Source: Melioribacteraceae bacterium (GTDB taxonomy: Bacteria; Bacteroidota; Ignavibacteria; Ignavibacteriales; Melioribacteraceae). Taken from it: a stretch of 64,000 nucleotides of DNA. Positions within the stretch are counted from its first letter, which is position 1, and the number at the start of each line of letters is the position of its first letter. The stretch lies in the NCBI GenBank assembly GCA_030584085.1, contig CP129490.1, positions 1,335,511 through 1,399,510 of the forward strand, given 5' to 3'. Under the pieces are notes generated by a model, which saw nothing but the letters and a program-made list of their open reading frames with translations, made no database searches and was not told the origin of the DNA. A program made the position numbers and the translations under genes. This document shows positions 37,082 to 46,978 of the stretch, one piece after another.

Positions 37082-40000
37082 ATGTTTCGAAAATTTTTCA
37101 TACTAAATCTTCTTTTCATATTGATCTCTGTTTCGTTTGCACAGGTAACACCGCAAACCCAAGCATACAGAGCCGAACCTTACGGCGATATCCAATACAG
37201 AAAAGAAGGAACAATGGATGGCAACTTAGTCAGAACATTATTTTATAATAACGGCGAAGTTGGTCAGTGGCCTTTTTCTCCTTCCGGCGAATGGCCTAAA
37301 GGCAGCGGACACAACTATCTTGATGGAGTTGCTGTTCTAATTGCCACTGAAGTCCAAACAGCCGGTGGAATTGTTCACCCCTTACAATCCTCTTATCGTG
37401 AATGGATGGATAGAGATCCGATAACAGGTACAATATGGGGACTCGAACCGGTGCCGGGTTATGTTAACGCTTCCTCGGAAAAACCCGCTATTAGCACCGA
37501 CCCGACATCTTGGCCTGAGTTTTGGCCTAAGTCGTTACCTAATGTTGATGCATCTTGGGATGGATTATGGTTCGGATATTTTGGGAAGGGTGTTACAAAT
37601 TCCGATTTTGAAACCTTCTTTGTGATGGATGATTCCAAAGATGGTGAGTGGGCTAGAGCACCATATAATTACTTCCCGATAGCCGAAGATCAAAATAGAA
37701 AAGGAATTGGACTCCGTGTTGAAGTTCGCGGGTTTCAGTGGTCCCATGTACTGGCCGAAGATATAATTTTCTGGCATTATGATATCGTAAACATCTCAGA
37801 TCAAGATCATCCGACAACTTATTTCGGTTTCTACACAGATACCGGTGTTGGTGGTTCAGCTGATAATGCCGATGACAATGCCTCTTATGATAAAATACTT
37901 GATTTAGCTTATGCATATGACGACGATGGTAAAGGTGCTCCGGGTGGATGGGCAACAGGATATTATGGATATGCATACCTAGAAAGTCCCGGTAATGGAT
38001 TTGATGGTATCGATAACGATGATGACGGAATGATTGACGAAAGACGTGATGATGGTATTGATAACGATGGTGATTGGGTTGGTTATTCCGATCTAAACGG
38101 AAATGGTGAATGGGATGCTGATGAAAATGAACCATTGAATAATGACGTTGGTCAAGATGGGCTAGGTCCATTCGATCTAAATTATCCAGGTCCCGATATT
38201 GGTGAAGGTGATGGTATTCCAACAGATGGTGAACCAAATTTTGATCGAACAGATAAAGATGAGTCAGATCAAATTGGTTTAACAAGTTTATCAATTTATA
38301 GATTAGGTGATGGTGGAACTGGCGGTGGTTGGCCTAAAGATGATGAGCAAATGTGGCTGAGAATGCAGGCTAATAATTTTGATACTTCTTTGCAACGCTC
38401 AAATATTAGTATGGTCTTTGCCTCAGGTACTTTTCCGCTCAAACAAAACTTACGCGAAAGATTTTCTATGGCATTATTGTTTGGAAGTGATTTGGATGAC
38501 TTAGTTTTTAACAAAGAAACAGTTCAGCAGATTTATAACGCTAATTATAATTTCTCACGTCCTCCGCTTAAACCTACTGTTACTGCGGTTCCCGGGGATA
38601 AGAAAGTATTTCTTTACTGGGATTCAATTGCCGAAGAATCTCGCGATCCGTTCTTAGGTTTTGAGGATAACGATCCTACAAAAGGATTTAAAAAGGATTT
38701 TGAAGGATATCTTATTTATAGAAGTGAAGAACCGGAGTTTAATGACATCAAAGTTATAACAGACTCAAAAGGTGAACCGAAATATTGGAAACCAATTGCT
38801 CAATTTGATTTAAAAAATGATATCTCCGGACCGGACCCGGTTGGAATAAACGGTGCGAGCTTCTGGCGAGGAAACAATACCGGCTTACAACATTCCTTTG
38901 TTGATGAAAACGTTAGAAACGGTGTTAAATACTATTATGCGATTGTTTCTTATGACCAAGGTGATCCTTCATTCGGTACTACCGGATTAACTCCTTCAGA
39001 ATGTACAAAAATTATAAGTGAAGATTTTTCGGGTGTATTGAAATTTGTTGATATAAATTGTGCGGTTGTTACTCCAAATGCGCCTGCAGCCGGTTATCAA
39101 CCCCCACAGATTGATGGGAATTTAAATTCTGTTTCATCGGGAATTGGTACCGGTAATCTAAATGTATCGGTATTGAATCCTGCTGAAATCAAAGAAGGCG
39201 CAAATTACCAAGTGGTATTTGAATCAGATGGAAATTTCCCACGCTATTCGACTTCTAAGTACAGAATTTTAAGATCATTTGAATCCGTTGTTGATACTCT
39301 TGATGTGTTGGATACAACCGCGATCGGTAGCGGAAGATTCAGTCCACCATTTGATGGAATGACTTTAGAAGTTATCAATCAAACTACTGTAAATGTTGTT
39401 GATTCTTCTACTGGCTGGATTGTTGGGAATAGTAATCTTTCGATCAACGTGGCACCCGATGCGAGTGCCCCGGCAAGGAATATTCGATGGCCATCGGATT
39501 ATCAAATTAAATTTTACGAAAGTCAGCAAGCAACTACGCCGTTTTTTAATATTCCGGTCAATTTTCTTGTTTTCAACATGACAACAAACGACACCGTTCA
39601 AGCTGAAATTTTCGATAATGATGCAAGCAAAGATTTATCGCTTGGTGATGATATTGTGATTATTGAATATGAGGGAACACAATATCGATTAACCTGGAGA
39701 ATTACATATCGTCAACCGGCAGGAATCGGCTATCAGCCTCAATATCCTCAACCGGGTGATATTTATCAGATTTCAACAAGCAAACAATTTTCTTCGGGCG
39801 ATTATTTTTCATTTAATACAAAATCTTCTAGTGTAGATATTGAGAAAGCAAAATCTGCGTTGGATAAAGTCTCGGTTGTTCCAAATCCATATGTAGCTAC
39901 TGCAAGTTGGGAGAAACGAAATCTGAACCAAACCGGTCGTGGCGAAAGAAGAATTGATTTTATTAATCTTCCATCAACATGCACCATAAGAATTTATACT

Positions 40001-40174
40001 GTTGCCGGTCAGCTTGTTAAAACATTGTATAAAGATAATTCTCCGACTGACGGTACAATTTCTTGGAATTTAGTTTCTGATGATGGTATGGATATTTCTT
40101 ATGGACTTTATCTTTATCACATTGATGCACCGGAAGTTGGAACACACATTGGTCGATTTGCAATAATCAAATAG
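37082..40174 (+). CDS. Large secreted protein with acidic Asp/Gly repeats and C-terminal sorting domain, function unknown
   Basis: 1030 residues, signal peptide (FFILNLLFILISVSFAQ). About 302-396 is very rich in Asp and Gly (DGIDNDDDGMIDE, SDLNGNGEWDADE), resembling calcium-binding thrombospondin-type-3/dockerin-like loops. About 495-640 is fibronectin-III-like (VPGDKKVFLYWD, YYYAIVSYDQGD). The end (SVVPNPYVA, YTVAGQLVKTLY, YGLYLYHI) is a diverged T9SS-type sorting domain. I recognise no enzyme. It stands 29 bp after the TonB receptor and 13 bp before a PorV-like gene, so it may be a surface partner of the receptor, in the place where Bacteroidetes have SusD. Confidence 0.8.
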   Translation: MFRKFFILNLLFILISVSFAQVTPQTQAYRAEPYGDIQYRKEGTMDGNLVRTLFYNNGEVGQWPFSPSGEWPKGSGHNYLDGVAVLIATEVQTAGGIVHPLQSSYREWMDRDPITGTIWGLEPVPGYVNASSEKPAISTDPTSWPEFWPKSLPNVDASWDGLWFGYFGKGVTNSDFETFFVMDDSKDGEWARAPYNYFPIAEDQNRKGIGLRVEVRGFQWSHVLAEDIIFWHYDIVNISDQDHPTTYFGFYTDTGVGGSADNADDNASYDKILDLAYAYDDDGKGAPGGWATGYYGYAYLESPGNGFDGIDNDDDGMIDERRDDGIDNDGDWVGYSDLNGNGEWDADENEPLNNDVGQDGLGPFDLNYPGPDIGEGDGIPTDGEPNFDRTDKDESDQIGLTSLSIYRLGDGGTGGGWPKDDEQMWLRMQANNFDTSLQRSNISMVFASGTFPLKQNLRERFSMALLFGSDLDDLVFNKETVQQIYNANYNFSRPPLKPTVTAVPGDKKVFLYWDSIAEESRDPFLGFEDNDPTKGFKKDFEGYLIYRSEEPEFNDIKVITDSKGEPKYWKPIAQFDLKNDISGPDPVGINGASFWRGNNTGLQHSFVDENVRNGVKYYYAIVSYDQGDPSFGTTGLTPSECTKIISEDFSGVLKFVDINCAVVTPNAPAAGYQPPQIDGNLNSVSSGIGTGNLNVSVLNPAEIKEGANYQVVFESDGNFPRYSTSKYRILRSFESVVDTLDVLDTTAIGSGRFSPPFDGMTLEVINQTTVNVVDSSTGWIVGNSNLSINVAPDASAPARNIRWPSDYQIKFYESQQATTPFFNIPVNFLVFNMTTNDTVQAEIFDNDASKDLSLGDDIVIIEYEGTQYRLTWRITYRQPAGIGYQPQYPQPGDIYQISTSKQFSSGDYFSFNTKSSSVDIEKAKSALDKVSVVPNPYVATASWEKRNLNQTGRGERRIDFINLPSTCTIRIYTVAGQLVKTLYKDNSPTDGTISWNLVSDDGMDISYGLYLYHIDAPEVGTHIGRFAIIK

Positions 40175-40187
40175 GAATTGAATAATT

Positions 40188-41225
40188 ATGAAAGCAAGAC
40201 TAATAACAATAAAATTGTCAATTTTACTATTGCTGACCTCGATAGGTTTTGCTCAAAATAATTTTGAAACAAATGTTTCGAAACGCGGAACCGTTGCGGC
40301 ACCTTTCCTCACAATTAGTCAAGGTGCAAGAGCTACAGCGATGGGAAGTGCATTCGTTGCAATCGCCGATGATCCTTCAGCAGTTTATTGGAACCCCGCT
40401 GGTATTGCCAGGCTAGATCAAAATGGAATTGTCTTTGATCATACGGAATGGATTGCTGATCTAAAGTATAACTTTGGTGCGGGTGTAATTAAGGCAGGAA
40501 GTTTTGGAACACTTGGTGTAAGTTTCATTACTTCTGATTACGGCGAAATGAATGTAACAACAATCGAAGAACCAAACGGAACAGGAGAAACCTTCTCGGT
40601 TCGTGATATAGCTTTTAGTATAGCATGGGCAATTAATTTAACTGAAGACTTCTCAATCGGTTTTAATCCCAAAGTTGTTTACCAAAGTATTTGGAACATG
40701 AGTGATTATGCATTCGCTATTGATATGGGTGTTCTTTACGACACGCCTTTTAAGGGAATCACACTCGGTATGTCAATAACAAACTTTGGTTCAAAAATGA
40801 ATCTCATGGGAAATACCGGAGTTGTATTATATGATCCTGATGAAACGACAACAGGTAATAACGGCAGAATACCAGCGGAACTTCAAACCGATAGTTGGGA
40901 TCTTCCTATGGGATTTAAGGTTGGTATTGCTTACCATGCGATAGATAATGAAGATCACAAATTAGTTTTGGGTATAGATGCTTCACACCCGAATAATGAT
41001 TATGAGAGTTTAAATATCGGCGGTGAATATGTTTTTAACGGAATCTTTGCAATTAGAGGTGGTTATAAATCTCTATTACTGCAAGACAGCGAAGAATCCT
41101 TCACTATCGGTGCTGGTTTTAGACAGAACTTAGTCGGTAATATCAACATCAATTTTAATTACTCGTATTCTGATTTCGGAAGATTGAGTGAAGTTCAAAA
41201 ATTTTCTATTGGAGTAAATTTCTAA
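40188..41225 (+). CDS. PorV/PorQ-family outer-membrane protein
   Basis: 345 residues with a signal peptide (LSILLLLTSIGFAQ). The N-terminal signature FLTISQGARATAMGSAFVAIADDPSAVYWNPAGIA is typical of the PorV/PorQ (UPF0164) barrel family, and amphipathic beta-strands run to the last residues SIGVNF. PorV shuttles T9SS cargo at the outer membrane; PorQ-like relatives often sit beside secreted proteins. Between two genes encoding T9SS-tailed proteins, a role in their export or surface retention is likely. It may instead be a general FadL-like channel. Confidence 0.85.
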   Translation: MKARLITIKLSILLLLTSIGFAQNNFETNVSKRGTVAAPFLTISQGARATAMGSAFVAIADDPSAVYWNPAGIARLDQNGIVFDHTEWIADLKYNFGAGVIKAGSFGTLGVSFITSDYGEMNVTTIEEPNGTGETFSVRDIAFSIAWAINLTEDFSIGFNPKVVYQSIWNMSDYAFAIDMGVLYDTPFKGITLGMSITNFGSKMNLMGNTGVVLYDPDETTTGNNGRIPAELQTDSWDLPMGFKVGIAYHAIDNEDHKLVLGIDASHPNNDYESLNIGGEYVFNGIFAIRGGYKSLLLQDSEESFTIGAGFRQNLVGNININFNYSYSDFGRLSEVQKFSIGVNF

Positions 41226-41229
41226 TTTC

Positions 41230-43038
41230 ATGATGAAAGAGAAAGAAATCAATTATACAATCTTGGCAATCGTTGTCATTCTATTTAATGTTACTATTCA
41301 TGCAAAACAATACAAAGGTGCCGAACTTAGAACACATGAGACCTTTACTTACGGTAGATTTGAAGTGAGCTATATCCCCGCTAAAAGGGAAGGTGTTGTA
41401 TCTTCGTTTTTTACATATCATGAAATAAGCAATGTAAATAATTGGAATGAGATTGATTTCGAGTTTATCGGGCGATACGAAAATCAAATTCAGTGTAACG
41501 TAATTTCACCCGGTCAAAGAAATCACGAGGCAAGTATTCCGCTTGAATTTAATCCATATGCAGAATTTCATACTTATGCGTTTGAGTGGACACCTGATTA
41601 TATAGCGTGGTTTGTTGACGGAATTGAAATATACAGACAAACAGAAGATCACATAGCACAAATTAATCGCGCTCAAAAAATCATGATGAATATTTGGCCA
41701 CCAAACTATATTGATTGGGTTGGTAAAATTGATTCAAAAAATTTGCCGGCTCGTGCTTATTATGATTGGGTAAGTTATTCTTCCTACACACCTGGTGAAG
41801 GTAGTTCCGGAACTGATAATAATTTCACATTTCAATGGCGTGATGACTTTGATTTTTATGATTCCAGCAGATGGGGAAGAGGAACTCATACTTGGGTTGG
41901 TAACGAATCCGATTTTGTAACTGAAAATGTTCAGTTCGAAAACGGGGTCATGATACTTTGTTTAACCAGAGAAGGTGAGACCGGACTTGTTGATAACCAA
42001 CCACCGGTTGTTATGTGGGCTAAAGAAAATTCTTTTAACCAAGTTATTGTTCAATTTGGTGAAGAGGTTGATAAAAATTCTGCAGAAACTATAACGAATT
42101 ATATTATTCCAGGTGTTACTATAACAGGTGCTGAGTTATCATCCGATAGAACCTTCGTAACATTGAGCACGCAAAATTATAATCCGGATATAACCTACAA
42201 CGTTATCGTTCAAAACATTAAAGATGATAAACCTGAAGCGAATACTCTATCAGCAACGGCAAAGACAATTAAACAATTAGGTACGTTAACATTTCCGGTA
42301 AAAATTAATGTCGGCGGTAATGCTGTAAATGATTTCTTGGCTGATCAAGAATGGACGCCTAGTTTAGACTATGGTTTTATGGATGGTTCACCCACATTGT
42401 ATCCGGGCAACTTGCAAATAGCTGATACTGACATTCCGGAAGTATATCGTTCAGAAAGACATCGACTAGTTACTTACAGAATAGATGCACCAAGAGGTAT
42501 CTATAATATTAAACTCCATTTTGCTGAGAATTATTTTGACGAAAGTTCTAAAAGAGTTTTTGATATAACTATTGAGAATGAAAAAATAGCTGATGATTTA
42601 GATATCTTCTCAATTGCTGGGAAGAACACCGCATATGTAATTGAGCATGAAATATTTATTGATGATGATCGCATTGATATTTACTTCACAAATGAAATCG
42701 ACTATGCTTTGATAAATGCAATTGAGCTTGAACAAATAACCACCGGTATTAGTGACTCGGACGAATTACAGAAGTCGATACGATTGAATCAAAATTATCC
42801 CAACCCATTTAATCCTTCAACAACAATTGAATATCATCTTCCCACGAATGCATTTGTATCATTAAAAATTTATGATATGCTTGGTCGCGAAGTTGATACA
42901 TTAATAAATGAATTTAATGATATGGGTTCTCATAAATTTCAATATAATCCGGAAAATTTAGCAAGTGGAGTTTACCTTTATCGGTTATCCGTTGACGGTG
43001 AAATAACTTCTGTCAAAAAAATGGTATTTCTGAAATAA
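41230..43038 (+). CDS. Circularly permuted GH16 lichenase-type glucanase with Ig-like, malectin and T9SS domains
   Basis: 602 residues with a signal peptide ending near TIHA. The mature protein begins KQYKGAELRTHETFTYGRFE, as in Fibrobacter succinogenes 1,3-1,4-beta-glucanase, a known permuted GH16. The catalytic motif is NEIDFEF with Glu74, Asp76, Glu78. YAFEWTPDYIAWFVDG follows. The strand normally at the GH16 N-terminus (FQWRDDFDFYDSSRWGRGTH to ILCLTREGE) comes after it, at about 195-250. Then an SbsA/Big_5-like Ig domain (about 255-345), a malectin-like domain (about 355-500, VKINVGGNAVNDFLADQEW) and a sorting domain (LNQNYPNPFNPSTTIEYHLP). It probably cleaves mixed-linkage beta-glucan outside the cell. 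It starts 4 bp after the PorV-like gene. Confidence 0.92.
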   Translation: MMKEKEINYTILAIVVILFNVTIHAKQYKGAELRTHETFTYGRFEVSYIPAKREGVVSSFFTYHEISNVNNWNEIDFEFIGRYENQIQCNVISPGQRNHEASIPLEFNPYAEFHTYAFEWTPDYIAWFVDGIEIYRQTEDHIAQINRAQKIMMNIWPPNYIDWVGKIDSKNLPARAYYDWVSYSSYTPGEGSSGTDNNFTFQWRDDFDFYDSSRWGRGTHTWVGNESDFVTENVQFENGVMILCLTREGETGLVDNQPPVVMWAKENSFNQVIVQFGEEVDKNSAETITNYIIPGVTITGAELSSDRTFVTLSTQNYNPDITYNVIVQNIKDDKPEANTLSATAKTIKQLGTLTFPVKINVGGNAVNDFLADQEWTPSLDYGFMDGSPTLYPGNLQIADTDIPEVYRSERHRLVTYRIDAPRGIYNIKLHFAENYFDESSKRVFDITIENEKIADDLDIFSIAGKNTAYVIEHEIFIDDDRIDIYFTNEIDYALINAIELEQITTGISDSDELQKSIRLNQNYPNPFNPSTTIEYHLPTNAFVSLKIYDMLGREVDTLINEFNDMGSHKFQYNPENLASGVYLYRLSVDGEITSVKKMVFLK

Positions 43039-43058
43039 ATTATTCAATTCTCTCTGAG

Positions 43059-45311
43059 GTGAAGATGAAGAAATTTTTTATCCCATTAGTATTAATAGTA
43101 ATTAGCGTTATCTTCTTAGCGTTCAGCTCAAAAGCAAACGACGTAAATGAAGAAGACAAATTTATTGAGGACCTTCTCGCCAAAATGACCTTGGAAGAGA
43201 AAGTCGGACAAATGACACAAATCACTTTAGAAGTAGTAACTAAAGAAGGTGAAGGTCGCGATCCGAGTAAACCTCTTACAATGGATATCGATAAACTACG
43301 CAATGCGCTGGTTGATTATAAAATTGGATCGATAATAAATACCGGTGGTGCGGCTAATACAGTTGAAGCATGGCAGGAGATTATTACAACAATTCAGGAT
43401 GTAGCGACCAAAGAAACTAATCTTAAGATTCCTATTCTTTATGGAATTGATGCGATCCATGGCGCAAGTTATACATTAGGATCGACATTATTCCCTCAAA
43501 ATATTACAATGGCAGCTTCACGCAATCTAGATTTGGTGAAAGAGTCAGCCGCAATTACTTCATACGAAATAAGAGCTTCTGGAATACCATGGAATTTTAA
43601 TCCGGTTCTTGGATTGGGTCGTCAACCTTACTGGCCGCGATTTTGGGAGACATTCGGTGAAGATTCATATTTAGCAGCTCAATTAGCAGAAAATTATGTT
43701 ATGGGTATTCAAGGCGATGATCCATCAAATCCGGTTAAAGCTGCTGCATGTATCAAGCATTACTTAGGCGATAGTATGCCGAATAATGGTCGTGACAGAA
43801 CACCGGCATGGATTCCCGAAAGAGTTATCAGAGATATATTATTACCTCCTTACGCTGCTGGTGTTAAAGCCGGTGCTTTAACTGTTATGGTAAACTCAGG
43901 CGAAAATAATGGAATCCCTGCTCATTCGGATCAATTTCTAATTACTGAGATACTCAAGGGTGAACTTCAGTTTAAAGGATTTGTCGTTTCCGATTGGGAA
44001 GATATTAAACGTCTTCATACAAGAGATAGAGTTGCGGCTACTCCAAAAGAAGCGGTCAAGATGGCTGTTATGGCAGGTTTGGATATGAGTATGGTTCCAT
44101 TTGATTTTAGCTTTGCAACATTATTAATAGAATTAGTAAACGAAGGCGAAGTTCCACTGTCAAGAATTGATGATGCAGTGAAAAGAATTTTATACGTTAA
44201 ACATAAACTCGGTTTATTTGATAATCCTTATCCAAATAAAGAATTAATAAACGGATTTGCATCTGACGAATTCAGAAAAGTAAATCTAAAAGCCGCTCAA
44301 GAAGCAATTACGTTATTGAAAAATGAAAACTCAATTCTACCTCTTTCAAAGGATAAAAAAGTTTTAGTTACCGGACCTACATCAAATCAAATGATGAACT
44401 TAAACGGTGGTTGGACTATTACATGGCAAGGGAATGTTGAATCACTTTACCCAAAAGAAAAAAATACATTTCTTGAAGCTGTTCAAGCCGAAATTGGAGA
44501 TGATAATGTAAGCTTTGTTCAAGGAGTAACAATCAATTCGGAAATCAACATTGAAGAAGCTGTTAAAGCAGCAGAAAATGTCGATGTTATTTTTGCTTGT
44601 CTTGGTGAAGATCCTTATTGTGAAACACCGGGTAATATCACCGATTTGACTCTCAATGAAATACAATTAAAATTAGTTGATGAATTATCAAAAACCGGCA
44701 AACCAATTGTGTTAGTTCTCTACGAAGGAAGACCAAGAGGCATAAATAAAATAGTAGATAAAGTTGACGCAATTTTAATGGGTTATCTCCCTGGAATGGA
44801 AGGTGCCGATGCGACAGTAGATATTATTTATGGTGAAGTTAATCCATCCGGTAAACTTCCGTTTAGTTATCCAAAAACACCAATGGGATTTACGACTTAC
44901 GACTATAAACCATTAGAAAAATTTGATGTGAATGATTACGATCCACAATGGCCTTTCGGATTTGGTTTAAGCTATACTTCATATGAGTATGCTGATTTAA
45001 GTGTATCCGAAAGTGCTAAAATTGGAGAAAGTATTGAAGTATCTGTTAAGGTGACAAACACCGGAAAAGTTGCCGGTAAAGAAACCGTAGAACTATATGT
45101 AACAGATTTATACGGAAGTGTCACTCGCCCGGTAAAGCAATTAAAAGGTTTTGAAAAAGTTTACCTTGAACCGGGTGAATCTAAAGTTATAAACTTTACA
45201 CTTACTTCGGACCATTTATCGTTTCATAACAGAGAAAATAAAAAAGTAGTTGAACCGGGTGACTTTAATGTGAAAATCGGTAATTTAATAAAATCATTTA
45301 CTCTAAATTAA
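43059..45311 (+). CDS. GH3 beta-glucosidase, exported
   Basis: 750 residues with a signal peptide (PLVLIVISVIFLAFSSKA). GH3 features: LLAKMTLEEKVGQMTQ, YGIDAIHGASY, WPRFWETFGEDSYL, AACIKHYLGDS, nucleophile Asp312 in GFVVSDWEDI, second domain from QEAITLLKNE to GYLPGMEGADATVDIIYG, and a fibronectin-III-like tail (VTNTGKVAGKETVELYVTD). It resembles exo-1,3/1,4-beta-glucanases, differing from the first GH3 around the active site. This suggests a different linkage preference. GAGGTG ribosome-binding site. It lies in the run GH16-GH3-symporter-GH16, all closely spaced. Confidence 0.95.
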   Translation: MKMKKFFIPLVLIVISVIFLAFSSKANDVNEEDKFIEDLLAKMTLEEKVGQMTQITLEVVTKEGEGRDPSKPLTMDIDKLRNALVDYKIGSIINTGGAANTVEAWQEIITTIQDVATKETNLKIPILYGIDAIHGASYTLGSTLFPQNITMAASRNLDLVKESAAITSYEIRASGIPWNFNPVLGLGRQPYWPRFWETFGEDSYLAAQLAENYVMGIQGDDPSNPVKAAACIKHYLGDSMPNNGRDRTPAWIPERVIRDILLPPYAAGVKAGALTVMVNSGENNGIPAHSDQFLITEILKGELQFKGFVVSDWEDIKRLHTRDRVAATPKEAVKMAVMAGLDMSMVPFDFSFATLLIELVNEGEVPLSRIDDAVKRILYVKHKLGLFDNPYPNKELINGFASDEFRKVNLKAAQEAITLLKNENSILPLSKDKKVLVTGPTSNQMMNLNGGWTITWQGNVESLYPKEKNTFLEAVQAEIGDDNVSFVQGVTINSEINIEEAVKAAENVDVIFACLGEDPYCETPGNITDLTLNEIQLKLVDELSKTGKPIVLVLYEGRPRGINKIVDKVDAILMGYLPGMEGADATVDIIYGEVNPSGKLPFSYPKTPMGFTTYDYKPLEKFDVNDYDPQWPFGFGLSYTSYEYADLSVSESAKIGESIEVSVKVTNTGKVAGKETVELYVTDLYGSVTRPVKQLKGFEKVYLEPGESKVINFTLTSDHLSFHNRENKKVVEPGDFNVKIGNLIKSFTLN

Positions 45312-45336
45312 TTACACATTTTAGTAAGGTATTATT

Positions 45337-46974
45337 ATGAACTTTGCAACTGTTGATTATATTGTTTTCATTGTCTATATCATTGGGATTGTTAGTCTTG
45401 GACTTTATGTATCCCGCAATAAAAAAGGACATGAAAAGGATTCTCAAGATTACTTTTTAGCAGGCAAGTCTTTAACATGGTGGGCAATCGGTGCATCACT
45501 GATCGCAGCTAATATTTCTGCCGAACAAATTATCGGTATGTCCGGCTCAGGATTTGCCGTTGGTTTGGCAATTGCTTCTTATGAGTGGATGGCAGCAATT
45601 ACCCTTATCATTGTTGGTAAATATTTTCTTCCGATCTTTATTGAAAAGAAAATATATACAATCCCCGAATACATAGAACAGAGATATAATACAACGCTTA
45701 AAACAATTCTCGCAATCTTCTGGATGTTTCTCTTCATCTTTGTAAATCTTACAACAGTTATATTCCTTGGAGCTAAAGCACTCGATACAATTATGGGTGT
45801 CGGTGACGGTTCTATGATTATATTTTTTATTATTCTGCTTGCTTCAATTGCTGCCGCGTATTCATTATACGGTGGACTCTCTGCTGTTGCGTGGACAGAT
45901 GTTATTCAAGTAATTCTTTTAGTTCTTGGTGGAATTATTGCAACAGTTATTGCATTAAACTATGTAACGCCTGAAGGTGGTGTCTTAGCTGGTCTTTCGC
46001 ATTTATATGATTCCGCCGGTGATAAATTTCACATGATTCTGGAAAAAGGTCATCCCGAGTTCGATAATCTTCCCGGTATAGCTGTTTTAATTGGCGGTAT
46101 GTGGATTGCTAATCTGTATTATTGGGGATTCAATCAGTATATCATTCAAAGAACTCTCGCGGCTAAATCATTACGTGAAGCTCAAAAAGGAATTGTGTTT
46201 GCCGCTTTCTTAAAATTAATTATTCCATTAATTGTTGTTATCCCTGGAATTATTGCATATGTACTTTATGCTCAACCCGAAGGCACAGCGATTATTGATG
46301 GTGTAAGAGATTCTTTCGATAAATCCGGCGGCGGTATAAACTATGATAAAGCGTACCCATGGTTAATTAGTCACTTTGTACCGGTCGGATTAAAAGGTGT
46401 TGTTGTTGCCGCATTAACTGCAGCCATAGTATCATCATTGGCGTCAATGCTTAATTCAACTTCGACAATTTTCACTATGGATATTTATAAACCTTATATC
46501 GGTACAGATAAATCGGAAAAACGACTTGTTAAAGTTGGTAGAATTAGTGCAGCAGTTGCATTGGTGATTGCATGTTTAGTTGCTCCTTTATTAGAAAGTG
46601 TTCCTCAAGCGTTTCAGTATATTCAAGAATATACCGGTTTGGTTAGTCCCGGAATTCTTGCAGTTGCAATGCTTGGTCTTTTCTGGAAAAAGACGACAAC
46701 TCGCGGAGCTATTTGGGGAGCAATTCTATCAATACCGGTTGCATTATTCTTAAAGTTAAGTTTTGTTCAGCTTCCATTCTTAGATCAAATGCTATACACA
46801 TTCATAATTAGTATCGTAATTACAGCAATGATCAGTTTAACAACTTCAGAAGTTGATGATGATTCAAACGGTATTACTCTTACTTCAAAAATGTTTACCA
46901 CAGATAAAGCTTTCAACATTGGAGCTTACTTAGTAGTTATAATTCTAGCGGTTCTTTACACAATATTTTGGTGA
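45337..46974 (+). CDS. Sodium/solute symporter (SSS family, SGLT-like)
   Basis: 545 residues, about 14 membrane helices. SGLT-type landmarks: SQDYFLAGKSLTWWAIG, ANISAEQIIGMSGSG (close to the sodium/galactose symporter of Vibrio), NLYYWGFNQYIIQRTL and SSLASMLNSTSTIFTMDIY. It likely imports the monosaccharide released by the GH3 enzyme encoded 26 bp upstream. It is a distant paralog of the symporter at 30135. Together they replace the PTS or ABC uptake systems absent from the window. Confidence 0.94.
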   Translation: MNFATVDYIVFIVYIIGIVSLGLYVSRNKKGHEKDSQDYFLAGKSLTWWAIGASLIAANISAEQIIGMSGSGFAVGLAIASYEWMAAITLIIVGKYFLPIFIEKKIYTIPEYIEQRYNTTLKTILAIFWMFLFIFVNLTTVIFLGAKALDTIMGVGDGSMIIFFIILLASIAAAYSLYGGLSAVAWTDVIQVILLVLGGIIATVIALNYVTPEGGVLAGLSHLYDSAGDKFHMILEKGHPEFDNLPGIAVLIGGMWIANLYYWGFNQYIIQRTLAAKSLREAQKGIVFAAFLKLIIPLIVVIPGIIAYVLYAQPEGTAIIDGVRDSFDKSGGGINYDKAYPWLISHFVPVGLKGVVVAALTAAIVSSLASMLNSTSTIFTMDIYKPYIGTDKSEKRLVKVGRISAAVALVIACLVAPLLESVPQAFQYIQEYTGLVSPGILAVAMLGLFWKKTTTRGAIWGAILSIPVALFLKLSFVQLPFLDQMLYTFIISIVITAMISLTTSEVDDDSNGITLTSKMFTTDKAFNIGAYLVVIILAVLYTIFW

Positions 46975-46978
46975 TAGA

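Noticed and set aside
37653-38294. 213-codon His-rich open frame on the minus strand
   Set aside because: It mirrors the Asp/Gly-rich block of the 1030-residue gene (GAT codons read as ATC/TCA/CAT in reverse). Composition is abnormal and no ribosome-binding site was seen.
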